NCBI RefSeq assembly: GCF_014171595.1
Contig: NZ_CP050451.1
Span: 2,418,001 to 2,482,000 of the forward strand
DNA from: Massilia sp. Se16.2.3
GTDB taxonomy: Bacteria; Pseudomonadota; Gammaproteobacteria; Burkholderiales; Burkholderiaceae_D
Direction: 5' to 3'
Length of the DNA: 64,000 bases
The position numbers and the translations under genes are program-made. Below the pieces are notes generated by a model. It saw nothing but the letters and a program-made list of their open reading frames with translations. It did no database searches and was not told the origin of the DNA. Shown here piece after piece: positions 42,225 through 52,487 of this stretch. Position 1 is the first letter of the stretch; each line of letters begins with the position of its first letter.

Positions 42225-43460
42225 GTGGCGCGCTGGCGCCGCTGGCTGCCGCTGGCGCTGCTGTTCGCGCTGGTGGCGGCCATCGGCTGGCTGGTGCTGC
42301 GCAAGGGCGAGCAGCCGGGGCCGGCGCCCGTCGCCGGTCCCGCTGCCGCTGCCCGGGGCCCCAGTTCTTCGGCCAGGTCGCGGCCGCGGGCGGGGGGGCG
42401 CCGCCGGCAGCCGACGAGCGCACGCGCCAGCGCCAGCTGCTGGTCGAAAACTACGAACTGGCCGACCACACCTATTGCAGCTACCGCGAGGGCAGCCAGT
42501 ATCCGGCCGGCTCGCGGCCGATGTCGCAGAATCCCGACCAGGCCTATCCGAACCGGCCCGTCACCGAGATGAACCCGATGCGCGGCGACGACCGCCGCAG
42601 CAACCCGAACATCCTGCTGCAGACTTCGCAGTCGCGGGTCTACCTGGCGGCCGGGGAATCGGTCTCGTTCTCGCTGCGCGCGGTCGAGCCGGGCGGCAAC
42701 GGCGTGCCGCTCGTGATCACGCGCGCGCTGGCAGCCGGCATCACGACGGCGGGCGCCCGCCCGACCGCCCAGGTGCCGCTGGCCTTTGCCGACGATGGCG
42801 GCGGCGCCGATCCGGTGGCGGGCGACGGTGCTTTTGCCGCCGTGCTGACGCCATCCCAGACGGGCCTGGCGGGCTTTCACGGCACCATCCGCACCGAGGT
42901 GCGCTACACGGCCGGCGGCAAGAACGGCGCGCTGATCTTCGACGTGATCCATTCGCCCTCGGTGCCCGCCACGGGCTGGCCCGCCGCGCGAGGCGATCGA
43001 GGACGGTTCGCTGGTCTTCGTGCTGCGTGCCGACGTGCGCCAGCCGGGGCGCTATGTCGTCACCGGCCGCATCGACGACGCCCGGGGGCGGCCGTTCGCG
43101 CTGGCGACCTTCAACGAGGTGCTGGGTCCGGGGCCGAACGACATCAAGCTGGTCGCCTTCGGCAAGCTGCTCCACGACGGCAAGGCCGCGCTGCCGCTGA
43201 CGCTGCGCGACGTCGACGGCTACCTGCTGAAGGAAAACGCCGATCCAGACCGCGAACTGATGCCGCGCCTGGAAGGCAAGGTGCTGACCAGCCGCTCGCA
43301 AACCCTGAAGGGCATCTCGACTGCCGAATGGACGAGCGAGGAGCGCCAGCGTTACCTGACGGAGTTTGCCAAGGACCGCAAGCTGGCCGGCGAGAACCTG
43401 GCGAAGTTCGACCCGGCGCAGCCCTTGCCGGCGAGCGCCTGCGAAACGCCGGCGCGGTAG
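42225..43460 (+). CDS. Membrane-anchored exported protein, frameshifted
   Basis: About 410 residues with a GTG start at 42225 preceded by GGGAGG and a single N-terminal membrane segment (WLPLALLFALVAAIGWLVL). The periplasmic part includes HTYCSYREGSQYPAGSRPMS, a beta-rich segment with FADDGGGADPVAGDGAF (like the Asp-rich loops of Ig-like or choice-of-anchor domains), and a C-terminal part with ISTAEWTSEERQRYLTEFAK. Frames change near 42360 and 42985. It starts 12 bases after paralogue A. The layout recalls a hydrolase with an anchored partner, but no function is established. Confidence 0.55.
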
Positions 43461-43752
43461 GACATGCAAGGCATCGGGGCAGGGCCTCGATGCCTTGTAC
43501 GTTGCCGCTACGGGACAGCTGCGGCGCGGCGGTCGTTGACGGCGCCGGTAGACAGTGCCGACCGGCTCGATATGAGGCTCGCCAGCGTGGTAAATCAACT
43601 TCGCCGCCTACACCCGCCACGCCCCGCTGTTCGGTATCCTTCCCCCCACGCCCGGACGCGCGCCGGTTGACGCGCCGTCGTCCCTGTAATGTGATGGCGG
43701 CAGCGGTCGGCCAACCGAGGAACCCACCGTCACCACAACAATGGAGGAAGAC

Positions 43753-44635
43753 ATGGGACGTCCCGCGCGCATTGCCTTAGTCCTCTGCCTGCCCGGCATG
43801 CTTGCCGCCGGCCTGGCTGACGCCACCAACTACACGCTCTGGATCCATGGCCGCAACGGCGGCGGCGCGATCGGCAACTACAACGATTTCGCCTACTTCG
43901 GCCCGGCCGCTACGGCTGCCGGCGTCAACAAGAAGGCCGTGAACTGGGATGGCAAGAGCGGCGTGGCCTCGCAAAGCGGCACCATCCGCTCGGCGCTCGA
44001 CTGCTTCTGCACGGGGAACAACTGGTGCTATGTCGCCGTGCACAGCGCCGGCGACATGCTGATGGGCTACACGCTGGCCAACTATGGCGGCTCGCAGCGT
44101 CCGGTCACGAATGCCCAGCCGAACACGGCCGGTGTGTGCGGCGCGGGCGGCGGCACGCAGACCGGCTGGAACATCAAATGGGTGCGGGTCGCGGCGGGTT
44201 CCGCCGGCGGCAGCGAGCTGGCCGACATCGGCGCCTGGGCGGTGAGCGACGAGATCGCCCGGCAGCACAAGGTGACCACCGCGCGCGCGCTCTACAACCA
44301 CAACGACACGCGCAATGTCTGGTTCTACATGTATGCCGGCGCGCCGGGGGCACGCTGTATTCGTTCGCGCTGCCCGGCCAGGACGACGAAGTGGTGGCCT
44401 ACCACAGCGCCGGCGCGGCTTCCGGGGCGGCGGCAGTTCGCTGTGCAACCCGGGCGACTGGTTCTGCAACGACCTGACGCTTGGGTCGGGCCCGAACCAG
44501 GGTGGGCGCGCCAAGTGGGCCTTTCACTCGGTGGAGTTTCGCGACGACGGCGAAGACTACGGGCACTACACGGGGCGGACCTGGGGCGGGGTGACGAGCC
44601 TGGTGCGGCGCGACATGGAAGCGCTGGCGCGCTAG
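43753..44635 (+). CDS. Secreted serine-hydrolase-like protein (paralogue B), frameshifted
   Basis: A paralogue of the protein at 41334, about 293 residues. The ATG at 43753 has GGAGGAAG directly upstream, which rules out an ATG at 43741. Shared features: the start ATNYTLWIHGRNGGG, the elbow VAVHSAGDMLMGYTLANYGG, LPGQDDEVVAYHSAG, and a C-terminal GHYTGRTWGG, so Ser, Asp and His candidates are all conserved. Six mature cysteines occur in the same places. Frame changes near 44345 and 44430 are needed. The signal peptide is RIALVLCLPGMLAAGLADA. Confidence 0.58.
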
Positions 44636-44704
44636 GGCGGAGAGGGACGGCTGGCGAGGCTGCCGCGCGCTGGAGCGTTCCAGCGCGCGGCCGACCGCGC
44701 CTGC

Positions 44705-44956
44705 TCAGCCCTCGATCTGGCGCGGCGCGCGTTTGGCCGCGCCGCCGGGCCGCTTGCCGACCACGTAGACGACGTACATCGGCTGCATCTGCTCGATGTC
44801 CGGCTGCGCCAGCGCGACATCCTCCGCCATGCCCGGTGCCATGCCTGCACCCGCCGACGGGGCGGCGCGCTGGGACGGTCCGCTCAGGCAGGCTGCCAGG
44901 CACAGCGCACCGAAAGCCCCAAAGATCCATACTTCGACGTTGCGCGCGATTCCCAT
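44705..44956 (-). CDS. Small exported protein of unknown function
   Basis: An 83-residue protein with a hydrophobic N-terminus (EVWIFGAFGALCLAACLSGP) and a polar tail rich in Met, Pro and Arg (QPMYVVYVVGKRPGG). LAAC matches a lipobox, so it may be a lipoprotein. The ATG at 44956 has GAGGAGAG upstream. It converges on the paralogue B gene. No family recognised. Confidence 0.5.
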   Translation of the reverse strand: MGIARNVEVWIFGAFGALCLAACLSGPSQRAAPSAGAGMAPGMAEDVALAQPDIEQMQPMYVVYVVGKRPGGAAKRAPRQIEG

Positions 44957-45138
44957 GACGATCTCTCCTCGAACCGGCCACAGCGGCCGTCTCGTCATCG
45001 TGCGCGCCGGCCTTCCCTGGGTATTGTCCTGGATCAAGCCAAATTTGTTACGTGTGGAAACATAACGACAGCGCGGCGGGACGCGTAGCGGGCGGCAGCG
45101 TAAAATACCGCCTCGTTCGCAGAATTTGAAAGCACAGC

Positions 45139-46086
45139 ATGTCGATACAATGGTTCCCGGGCCACATGAACTCCGCCAAGAAGCAGGCGGAGGAGCAGAT
45201 GGAGTTCATCGATCTCGTGATCGAGGTGCTCGATGCACGCCTGCCCGAGGCGAGCTGCAACCCGCTGGTCGACCGCATGCGCAAGTTCCGCCAGCGTCCG
45301 GTACTCAAGATCCTCAACAAGATCGACCTGGCCGACCCGGTCGCCACCGCCGCCTGGAAAGCCTTCTACGATGCCCAGCCGGGCGTGACGGCCTATCCGA
45401 TGACGACCAAGCGCCCGGCCGACGTCGCGCGCATCCCGGAGCTGGCCCGTTCGCTGGCGCCGCACCGGGGCGTGCCGACCAAGCCGCTGCGCATCATGAT
45501 CATGGGCATCCCCAACGTCGGCAAGTCGACCCTGATGAACGCGCTGCTGAAAAAGCGCGTGGCCAAAGTCGGCGACGAACCGGCGGTCACCAAGACCCAG
45601 CAGAAGCTCTACCTCGACCAGTTCACCGTGCTGGTCGATACCCCGGGCCTGATGTGGCCGAAGATCGACATGCCGAGCGACGGCCTGATGCTGGCCGCCA
45701 GCCATGCCATCGGCACGAATGCCCTGATCGAGGAAGAGGTCGCCTTTTTCCTGGGCGACGTGCTGCTTGAACGCTATCCGCAGCTGCTCACGGCGCGCTA
45801 CGGCTTCAAGACGGAAGGCCTGGACGGCATCGGCGTGGTCGAGCAGGTGGCGGCGCGCCGCGGTTTCCGTGTGCGCGGCGGCGAGTTCGACGTCGAAAAA
45901 GCGGCCCACGTGCTGCTGCACGACTACCGCAGCGGGGCCATCGGCCGCATCAGCCTGGAAACCCCGGACTCCCGCGCCGCGCGCCTGGAGGCGCACCGCA
46001 TCGAGAAGGAAGAAAAAGCGCGCATCGCCGCCGAGAAGGCTGCCTTGAAGGCCGAAGAGGCCGCCCGCGGCAAGCGCGGCACCTGA
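45139..46086 (+). CDS. ylqF: Ribosome biogenesis GTPase YlqF/RbgA
   Basis: A 315-residue circularly permuted GTPase that helps 50S assembly. Motif order is permuted: G4 NKIDL (ILNKIDLADP) comes before G1 (MGIPNVGKSTLMNALL), followed by G3 (VDTPGLMWPK). The N-terminus IQWFPGHMNSAKKQAEEQ is the family start. A basic, coiled-coil-like tail (EEKARIAAEKAALKAEEAA) closes the protein. Intact frame. Confidence 0.93.
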   Translation: MSIQWFPGHMNSAKKQAEEQMEFIDLVIEVLDARLPEASCNPLVDRMRKFRQRPVLKILNKIDLADPVATAAWKAFYDAQPGVTAYPMTTKRPADVARIPELARSLAPHRGVPTKPLRIMIMGIPNVGKSTLMNALLKKRVAKVGDEPAVTKTQQKLYLDQFTVLVDTPGLMWPKIDMPSDGLMLAASHAIGTNALIEEEVAFFLGDVLLERYPQLLTARYGFKTEGLDGIGVVEQVAARRGFRVRGGEFDVEKAAHVLLHDYRSGAIGRISLETPDSRAARLEAHRIEKEEKARIAAEKAALKAEEAARGKRGT

Positions 46087-46094
46087 GGGGGTGT

Positions 46095-46168
46095 AGGGTG
46101 GGCACTTGTGCCCACGCTGTCTCACCGTTTGCTCAGGACCTAGGGTGGAGTCCCGACTCCACGCGGTT
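46095..46168. repeat. REP-like hairpin pair downstream of ylqF
   Basis: Two adjacent hairpins: TAGGGTGGGCAC/GTGCCCACGC and AGGGTGGAGTC/GACTCCACGCGG. Their sequences share the GTAGGGTGGGC...GCCCACGCGG pattern with the elements at 17996, 18293 and 25884. They are non-coding and may end the ylqF transcript. Confidence 0.6.
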
Positions 46169-46282
46169 TCCCCGCTGAACAGAGAAACGGTATCGTGCCT
46201 CCGACAAGACGCGGCCCACGTGGCAACCGGCGCGCCACCATCCGACCCGAAACCCTTGCCAGGTATATAATCACGCCGTTCT

Positions 46283-46474
46283 GGTGCCCGCGTGCGCGAT
46301 CTGCGCGCGCAGTTAAACGGGAAACACGATGCCACCGCGCCCCCGGCGCATGGCCAGGTGTGCTGCCCCCGCAACGGTAATCAAGCGTCGCCCCGGCGAC
46401 AGACTTCCTCGAACACCACTGTGCCGCGCACAGGAAGGTGAGGCGGTCCGACTTGCAAGCCCGGATACCGGCCA
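46283..46474 (+). promoter_or_regulatory. Cobalamin riboswitch
   Basis: An AdoCbl-type riboswitch upstream of btuB. The conserved order is seen: GGTGCCCG at the 5' end, TAAACGGGAAACACG, CTGCCCCCGCAACGGTAA, ACAGGAAGGTGAGGCGG, and the B12 box GCCCGGATACCGGCC near 46459-46473. Binding of cobalamin should reduce expression of the btu genes. About 130 bases of expression platform follow before the btuB start. Confidence 0.92.
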
Positions 46475-46602
46475 GACAGGTGGACGCGCCCGGCGTGTCT
46501 CGTGGTGCCGCCCTGTGCGTCGCGAGGCTTACCGGGCGACGTTCGTGGAGTCCGGCCTGCGGGGACGCAAGCCGGGCGCACCCTTATCGAAGAACCAAGA
46601 TC

Positions 46603-48613
46603 ATGACTGCTGTTGTTTCGAACAGCGCGCCGGCCAGAACGCCGATCGCGCTGGCCTGCGCCGTTTCCCTTTCCCTGTTTGCCGGCGCCGCCCTGGCCGC
46701 CGCCGACGTCCCGGACGCTGCCGCCGAATCCGTCTCCACCGTGCATGTCACCGGTGCCCGCTTCGCCAGCGATCCGGCCCTGACGCCGATCGGCGCCACC
46801 GTCATCACGGCCGACGAGATCCGCAATGCCGGCGTCACCGACGTGAATGCCGCCATCCGCAAGATTGGCGGCGTATACGGCCGTCAGAGCTTCGACGGTT
46901 CGCCCGACTTCGCGCTCGACCTGCGCGGCTTCGGCACCAACAGCAGCCAGAACATGGTGGTCATGGTCGACGGCGTGCGCATGAACGAGAACGAACTGAC
47001 TGGCGCCGTGCTGTCGACGATTCCCGTCGATACCGTCGAGCGCATCGAGATCATGCGCGGCGGCAGCAGCGTGCTGTACGGCGAAGGCGCGACCGGCGGC
47101 GTCATCAACATCATTACCAAACGCGGCGCCGATGGCGGCTACCACGGCTCGCTCGCCCTCGAGGCCGGCCAGCGCCACAGTTTCGATACGCGCGCCTCGG
47201 TGCGCCACGGCGCCGGCCCGCTGTCCTTCGACCTGGCCGCCGCGCGCCGGGCAGCCATAACGACCGCGCCAACAACCAGTTCCTGCAAAAGACCGTCAGC
47301 GGCGGCGTCCAGTGGGCGCAGGATGGCACGCGCCTGGGGCTGCGCGCCGAAAGCGCGCGCCAGGATGCGCGTTTCCCGGTGCGCTCACCCTCCCGGAGTT
47401 CGAGCAGGACCCGACCCAGACCCATACGCCGCACGACTTCGGCGACCTCGCAACCGACCGGGTCACCGCCTTTGCCGAGCAGCGCATCGGCAGCGTGGAA
47501 CTGGCGGCCGAGCTGTCGCATCGCGAGCGCGAAGTCAATTCGCGCTACGAGTACCAGACCGCGTCCGGTCCCACGGTGCTGGAGTCGACCGGCTACACCC
47601 GCCAGACCCAGTTCTCGCCGCGCCTGCGCCAGATCGCCCGCTCCGGCACCCTGCTCAACGAAGTCGTCGCCGGCATCGACCTGACCCGCTGGGAGCGCGG
47701 CGCCGCCGGCGTGGGCGCAATCAGCATCCGGGATGCGCGCGCCGTCTACCTGCGCGACGAGCTACGCCTCGAGGGTGCGCTGAAGGCGCGCCTGGCGCTG
47801 GGCGCGCGCCACGAGAAGTTCGAGAAGGAGGACACGCGTGGCTATGAAGCCGGCAACCCGTTCTCGGGCGCGCCGAACGGCACCCAGTCGCAGAATGCCT
47901 GGACCCTGGAAGGCAGCATCGATCCGATCGCGGGTGTGACCCTGCACGCGAAAGCGGGGCAGAGCTACCGCGTGCCGAACGCCGACGAAAACGCTTACCG
48001 CTCGAGCGACGGCCTGCTGGACGTGCAAACTTCGCGCGACCTGGAAATCGGCATCAGCGCCGGCAGCACGGCACGTGGCGTCTCCGCACGCGTGTTCCGC
48101 CACCGCCTGCGCAACGAGATCTTCTTCGATCCGACCCTCGCCGGCGGCTGGGGCGCGAACACCAACCTCGACCCGACCCGGCGCCGGGGCGTCGAAGTGG
48201 ACGGCCACGCGGATCTGGGCGCGGACCTGCGCCTGACCGGCCACTGGCAGCACGTCCAGGCAGAGTTCACCGAGGGCCCGAACGCTGGCCGCGGCATGGT
48301 GCTGGTGCCGAAGAACGTGCTGACCGCGCGCCTGGCCTGGCTGCCGGCCGGCGGCCACAGCGCCGACATCGGCGCCCAGTACGTCTCGACCCAGCGCTAC
48401 GGCAACGACTTCAGCAACGATTGCGGCGCGCGCATTCCGTCCTATACGACGTTTGATGCCCGCTACGCCTACCGCGTCGGCCCATGGGAATTCGCACTCG
48501 CCGGCCAGAACCTGGCGGACCGCGACTACTTCAGCCAGGCCTATGGCTGCCGCAGCGGCATCTATCCGGGCAATGGCCGCCTGCTGAAGCTGTCGGCACG
48601 CTACGACTTCTGA
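46603..48613 (+). CDS. btuB: TonB-dependent vitamin B12 receptor, frameshifted
   Basis: An outer-membrane receptor of about 670 residues that imports cobalamin with TonB energy. A signal peptide (LACAVSLSLFAGAALAAADV) is followed by a plug with a TonB-box-like ESVSTVHVTGARF, the motif NMVVMVDGVRMNENELTG and IEIMRGGSSVLYGEGATGG; the barrel ends with LLKLSARYDF, the C-terminal aromatic needed for assembly. Frames change near 47250 and 47395. It sits under the riboswitch and heads btuC-btuD-btuF. Confidence 0.88.
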
Positions 48614-48617
48614 TGTC

Positions 48618-49659
48618 GTGAGCACCGCCATCGCCAACCCGTCGCCTGCGCGCCGGCACGCCGCCACGCTGGCGCTGCTGGCCGCATGCGCGCTGGCGGC
48701 GCTGGCGGGCGCGGGACTGGCAGGCTCGGTGGCCGTGCCGCTGGCTGATTTTCCATCCGCCCTGGCCAGCCTGGTGCGGGGCGAGCCAGGCGGCATGGCG
48801 GCGACCCTGCTCGACCTGCGCACGGGCCGCGCCAGCGGGCTTTCGTGACCGGCGCGGCGCTGGCGCTGGCCGGCGTGATGATGCAGGCGCTGGTCAGGAA
48901 TCCCCTGGCCGACCCCTACGTGCTGGGCGTGTCGGCCGGCGCCGCCGTTGGCGCCCTGGCCGCGCTGCTGTTCGGCGCCGCGCTGTGGGCGGTCGACCTG
49001 GGCGCGCTGGCCGGCGCGGTGGCGGTCTCGCTGCTGCTGTACCTGCTGGCGCGGCGCGACCTGGCCGGTGGGCGCGGGGGCGTGCGCACGGGCGAGTCCA
49101 GCACCTTGCTGCTCACCGGCGTGCTGCTGGCCTCGGCGTGCATGGCCCTGGTCACCCTGATGCTGTCGGTCGCGCCCGAGTCGCGCCTGCGCGGCATGGT
49201 GTTCTGGATGATCGGCGACCTGGCCGGCACCTCGTGGCGGGCGCTGCCCTGGATCGTACTGGGCGGCGCGCTGCTGCTGGCGCTGCGCCGTGCCCGCGAC
49301 CTGAATGTCATGGCCCTGCATGCCGATGCCGCCGTCACGCTCGGTGTCGATGTGACCGCCCAGCGCCGCTTTCTCTTCATCTGTTCCGGCCTGCTGACGG
49401 CCTGCGCCGTCACCACCGGGGGCAGCATCGGCTTCGTCGGCCTGGTGGTGCCGCACGCCTGCCGCCATGCCTTCGGACCCGACCACCGCATGCTGCTGCC
49501 GGCGGCAAGCCTGGCTGGCGGCGGCTTCCGGTGCTGGCCGATACGCTGGCGCGCACCGTGCTGGCACCGCAGCAGCTGCCGGTCGGCGTGCTCACCTCGC
49601 TGATCGGCGTACCGGTCTTCCTGTTCCAGTTGCATCAACTTCACCTGCGCCGCCCATGA
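48618..49659 (+). CDS. btuC: Cobalamin ABC transporter permease, frameshifted
   Basis: A FecCD-family inner-membrane permease of about 345 residues. Typical motifs are ALAGVMMQALVRNPLADPYV, LGVSAGAAVGALAALLFG and GSIGFVGLVVPHACRH. The frame changes near 48838 and 49530; the last part reads VLADTLARTVLAPQQLPVGV. The GTG start at 48618 follows the btuB stop by four bases. The end overlaps the next ATG as ATGA, indicating translational coupling. Confidence 0.87.
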
Positions 49660-50474
49660 TCGAGACCCGCAACCTCCTCCTGCGCGCCGACGGCCGCGTC
49701 CTGCTCGAGCGCCTGGACTGGCGCGTCGATCCCGGCCAGAGCTGGTGCGTGATCGGCCCCAACGGCGCCGGCAAGAGCACCTTGCTGCGCACGCTCGCCG
49801 GCCTGCGCACGCCCGACGCTGGCCAGGTGGTGCTGGCCGGCCGGCCACTGCCCGACTGGCCGCTGACGGCGCTGGCGCGCGAGCGTGCCTACCTGGCGCA
49901 GTCGCGCGGCGACGCTTTTGCCTACCGCGTCATCGAGACGGTCCTGATGGCGCGCCACCCCTATCACGCCGACCGCTACTGGGAAGGCAGCGACGACCAT
50001 GCCGCCGCCGAGCGCGCACTGCGTACCCTCGACGTGCTGCACCTGGCCCAGCGCGACGTGCGCACGCTGTCGGGCGGCGAGCGCCAGCGCGTGGCGATCG
50101 CCGCGCTGCTGGCCCAGGACACGCCGCTGCTGCTGCTCGACGAGCCGGCCAATGCGCTCGACCTGGCGCACCAGGTGGCGATGACGGACCTGCTGGCGCG
50201 CCTCTGCCGCGACGAGGGCAGGGCGGTGGTCAGCGTCGGCCACGACCTGAACCTGGCCTGGAGCGGCGCGACGCATGCGCTGCTGCTGTTGAAGGACGGC
50301 GCCTGGCGCGCCGGGCCTGTCGCCGAGGTGATGCGCGCCGATTTGCTGAGCGACTGCCTCGGCCATCCGATCGCCGCCATCCACCATGGCGGACGCACCA
50401 TCTTCCTGCCCGACGATACGCCGGTGCCGGTGCCTGCGAAGCTGCCTGGCCTGGCGGCGCGGAGGGCGCAGTGA
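49656..50474 (+). CDS. btuD: Cobalamin ABC transporter ATP-binding protein
   Basis: A 272-residue ATPase of the FecE/BtuD type. Walker A is IGPNGAGKSTLLRTL, signature is TLSGGERQRVAIAALLA, Walker B is LLLLDEPANALDLAHQ, and the switch histidine is in VVSVGHDLNLAW. It pairs with BtuC to drive cobalamin uptake. It overlaps btuC (ATGA) and btuF (GTGA). Confidence 0.92.
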   Translation: MIETRNLLLRADGRVLLERLDWRVDPGQSWCVIGPNGAGKSTLLRTLAGLRTPDAGQVVLAGRPLPDWPLTALARERAYLAQSRGDAFAYRVIETVLMARHPYHADRYWEGSDDHAAAERALRTLDVLHLAQRDVRTLSGGERQRVAIAALLAQDTPLLLLDEPANALDLAHQVAMTDLLARLCRDEGRAVVSVGHDLNLAWSGATHALLLLKDGAWRAGPVAEVMRADLLSDCLGHPIAAIHHGGRTIFLPDDTPVPVPAKLPGLAARRAQ

Positions 50475-51388
50475 AAATCTCGCTCATGCTCGCAGCCGTG
50501 CTGGCGCTCAGCGCGAACCTGGCCGCGGCCGCCATCAGCGTCGTCGACGATACGGGCCGCCGCGTCGTGCTGGCGCGCCCGGCCGCGCGCGTGATCTCGA
50601 TGGCCCCGCACGTGACCGAACTGGTGTTCGCGGCCGGCGGCGGCGCGCGCATCGTCGGCGCCATGAACCATAGCGACTATCCGGCGCAGGCACGCCGCAT
50701 CCCGCTCGTCGGCTCGAACAGCCAGATCGACCTGGAACGCGTAGTCGCCCTGAAACCCGACCTGCTGATCGTCTGGCAAAGCGGGAACACCGCGCGCCAG
50801 ATCGCCCAGCTGCAGGGCCTGGGCATCCCCGTGTTCTACAGCGAGCCGCGCAGCTTCGATGCGGTGGAAAGCAGCCTGCGGCGCTTCGGCCAATTGCTCG
50901 GCACGGAGGAACGGGCGGGAGCGGCTGCCGCGCGCTTTCATGCGGAAGTGGCCGGCCTGCGCAGCCGCCATGCGGGACGCCCGCCGGTGACCGTGTTCTA
51001 CCAGGCCTGGGACGCGCCGCTCTACACGCTCAACGGCGAGCACATCGCCAGCGAGGCGATCCGGCTCTGCGGCGGTCGTAACATCTTTGCCGACCTGAAG
51101 ACGATCGCGCCCCAGGTCGAGCTCGAGGCGGTGGTGGCGAGTGATCCGGAAGCGATCGTCGGCGGCAAGCGCTATACGCCCCAGGACCGCGGCCTGTCGA
51201 TCTGGTCGCCTTATCGCGGCATGACGGCGGTACGGCGCGACAACCTGTTCACGCTCGACGAGGAGCTGCTGACCCGGCCCGGGCCGCGCGTGGTCGAGGG
51301 GGCCGCGGCCCTGTGCGCGCGCCTGGAGACGGCGCGTGCACGCCGCCGCGCGGCCCTTGTAGGCGGTAAGCGCGCGTTACACCCGTAA
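50471..51388 (+). CDS. btuF: Periplasmic cobalamin-binding protein
   Basis: A 305-residue class III substrate-binding protein with a signal peptide (KISLMLAAVLALSANLAAAA). Family motifs are RVISMAPHVTELVFAAGGG, IVGAMNHSDYPAQARRIPLV and VALKPDLLIVW. The GTG start overlaps the btuD stop (GTGA). Context under a B12 riboswitch supports BtuF over a siderophore-binding protein. The likely stop is at 51388. Confidence 0.9.
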   Translation: MKISLMLAAVLALSANLAAAAISVVDDTGRRVVLARPAARVISMAPHVTELVFAAGGGARIVGAMNHSDYPAQARRIPLVGSNSQIDLERVVALKPDLLIVWQSGNTARQIAQLQGLGIPVFYSEPRSFDAVESSLRRFGQLLGTEERAGAAAARFHAEVAGLRSRHAGRPPVTVFYQAWDAPLYTLNGEHIASEAIRLCGGRNIFADLKTIAPQVELEAVVASDPEAIVGGKRYTPQDRGLSIWSPYRGMTAVRRDNLFTLDEELLTRPGPRVVEGAAALCARLETARARRRAALVGGKRALHP

Positions 51389-51481
51389 GCAAATGCAAAA
51401 ATGCGCCCGTTTGCCCTAGCCGAGGGCAAAAAAGTGGTAATCTCGCGGTCGTTTTCTCCCTATTTCACCAGAAGGATATTT

Positions 51482-52147
51482 ATGCGCCGCTCCCTGCGTT
51501 TCGCCCTTGTCGCCGCCAGCCTGGTCGCCAGCACCGCTTTCGCCACGCCAACCAATCCGCAGAACGGGGTGGAATACACGACGCTGTCGACGCCACAGCC
51601 GGTGCAGGCCGTGGGCAAGAAGGTCGAAGTGATCGAATTCTTCGCCTACCACTGCCCGGCATGCTACGCATTGGAACCTGGCTTGAACGAATGGATCAAA
51701 AAGAATGCGAATAGCGTCAACCTGCGCCGCATCCACCTGCCGTTCCAGGGCCCGGCCGATCCGGAAGCGCACCTGTTCCTGACGCTCGAAGCAATGGGCA
51801 AGGAAGCTGAAATGCATCCGAAGATCCTCAACGCCGTCCACGTCCAGCGCGTGCGCCTGATGAAGGACGAGCAGATCATCGACTGGGTTGCGAAGAACGG
51901 CATCGACCGCGCGAAATTCCTGGAAACCTGGAACTCGTTCGGCGTGATGACGAAACTGCGCCGCCTGCCGCAAGCCAGCACCAACTACCAGGTGAGCGGC
52001 ACGCCGACGCTGATCGTCGACGGCAAGTACCAGACTTCCCCTGGCCAGGTCGCGGAAAAGCTGAAGATCACCGACCGCAACCAGCTGATGCAGGCCCACT
52101 TCCAGGTCCTCGATGCACTCGTTGCGAAGGCAGCCAAGACGAAATGA
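51482..52147 (+). CDS. dsbA: Thiol:disulfide interchange protein DsbA-like
   Basis: A 221-residue periplasmic oxidase with a signal peptide (RRSLRFALVAASLVASTAFA). The thioredoxin-fold active site is CPAC (Cys58, Cys61), not the CPHC of E. coli DsbA; the cis-proline loop is VSGTPTLIVDGKY. The changed middle residues suggest altered redox potential (inference). The ATG at 51482 has AAGGA upstream. It overlaps the next gene by four bases. Confidence 0.9.
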   Translation: MRRSLRFALVAASLVASTAFATPTNPQNGVEYTTLSTPQPVQAVGKKVEVIEFFAYHCPACYALEPGLNEWIKKNANSVNLRRIHLPFQGPADPEAHLFLTLEAMGKEAEMHPKILNAVHVQRVRLMKDEQIIDWVAKNGIDRAKFLETWNSFGVMTKLRRLPQASTNYQVSGTPTLIVDGKYQTSPGQVAEKLKITDRNQLMQAHFQVLDALVAKAAKTK

Positions 52148-52461
52148 GTGATTCAGAACGCAAGGTCCTCGAAATGTACGAGGGCTCGCGCCCCCGGGAA
52201 GAGGACTTGTTCGAGACCAGCCACGTGAACCACGTGGCCTGGTCGCTTGTCGTCATCTTCGCCGGCATCGCCATCTGGCTCTGCATTGCGCTCGTCAATG
52301 CCGAAAACCAGCGTTATGCCCTGATGACGAACAAATGTCCGGATCCCGTGTTCAAGGGCGGCGTCGACAAGGCCTGCCTGTACACGGTGCGCTCGCGGGA
52401 CCACTGGTGGGAACACCTCTGGTACGGCTTCACCCACGTCAAGCCCGAGACGGGAAAGTAA
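52144..52461 (+). CDS. Single-pass membrane protein of unknown function
   Basis: A 105-residue protein with one transmembrane segment (VAWSLVVIFAGIAIWLCIAL), an acidic cytoplasmic N-terminus (SERKVLEMYEGSRPREED) and a C-terminal part with two cysteines (TNKCPDPV, DKACLYTV). The ATG overlaps the dsbA-like stop as ATGA. The cysteine pair could be a target of the DsbA neighbour (inference). Family unknown. Confidence 0.7.
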   Translation: MSDSERKVLEMYEGSRPREEDLFETSHVNHVAWSLVVIFAGIAIWLCIALVNAENQRYALMTNKCPDPVFKGGVDKACLYTVRSRDHWWEHLWYGFTHVKPETGK

Positions 52462-52487
52462 GCGGGAAACAAGAAGCGCCGCGGGCC

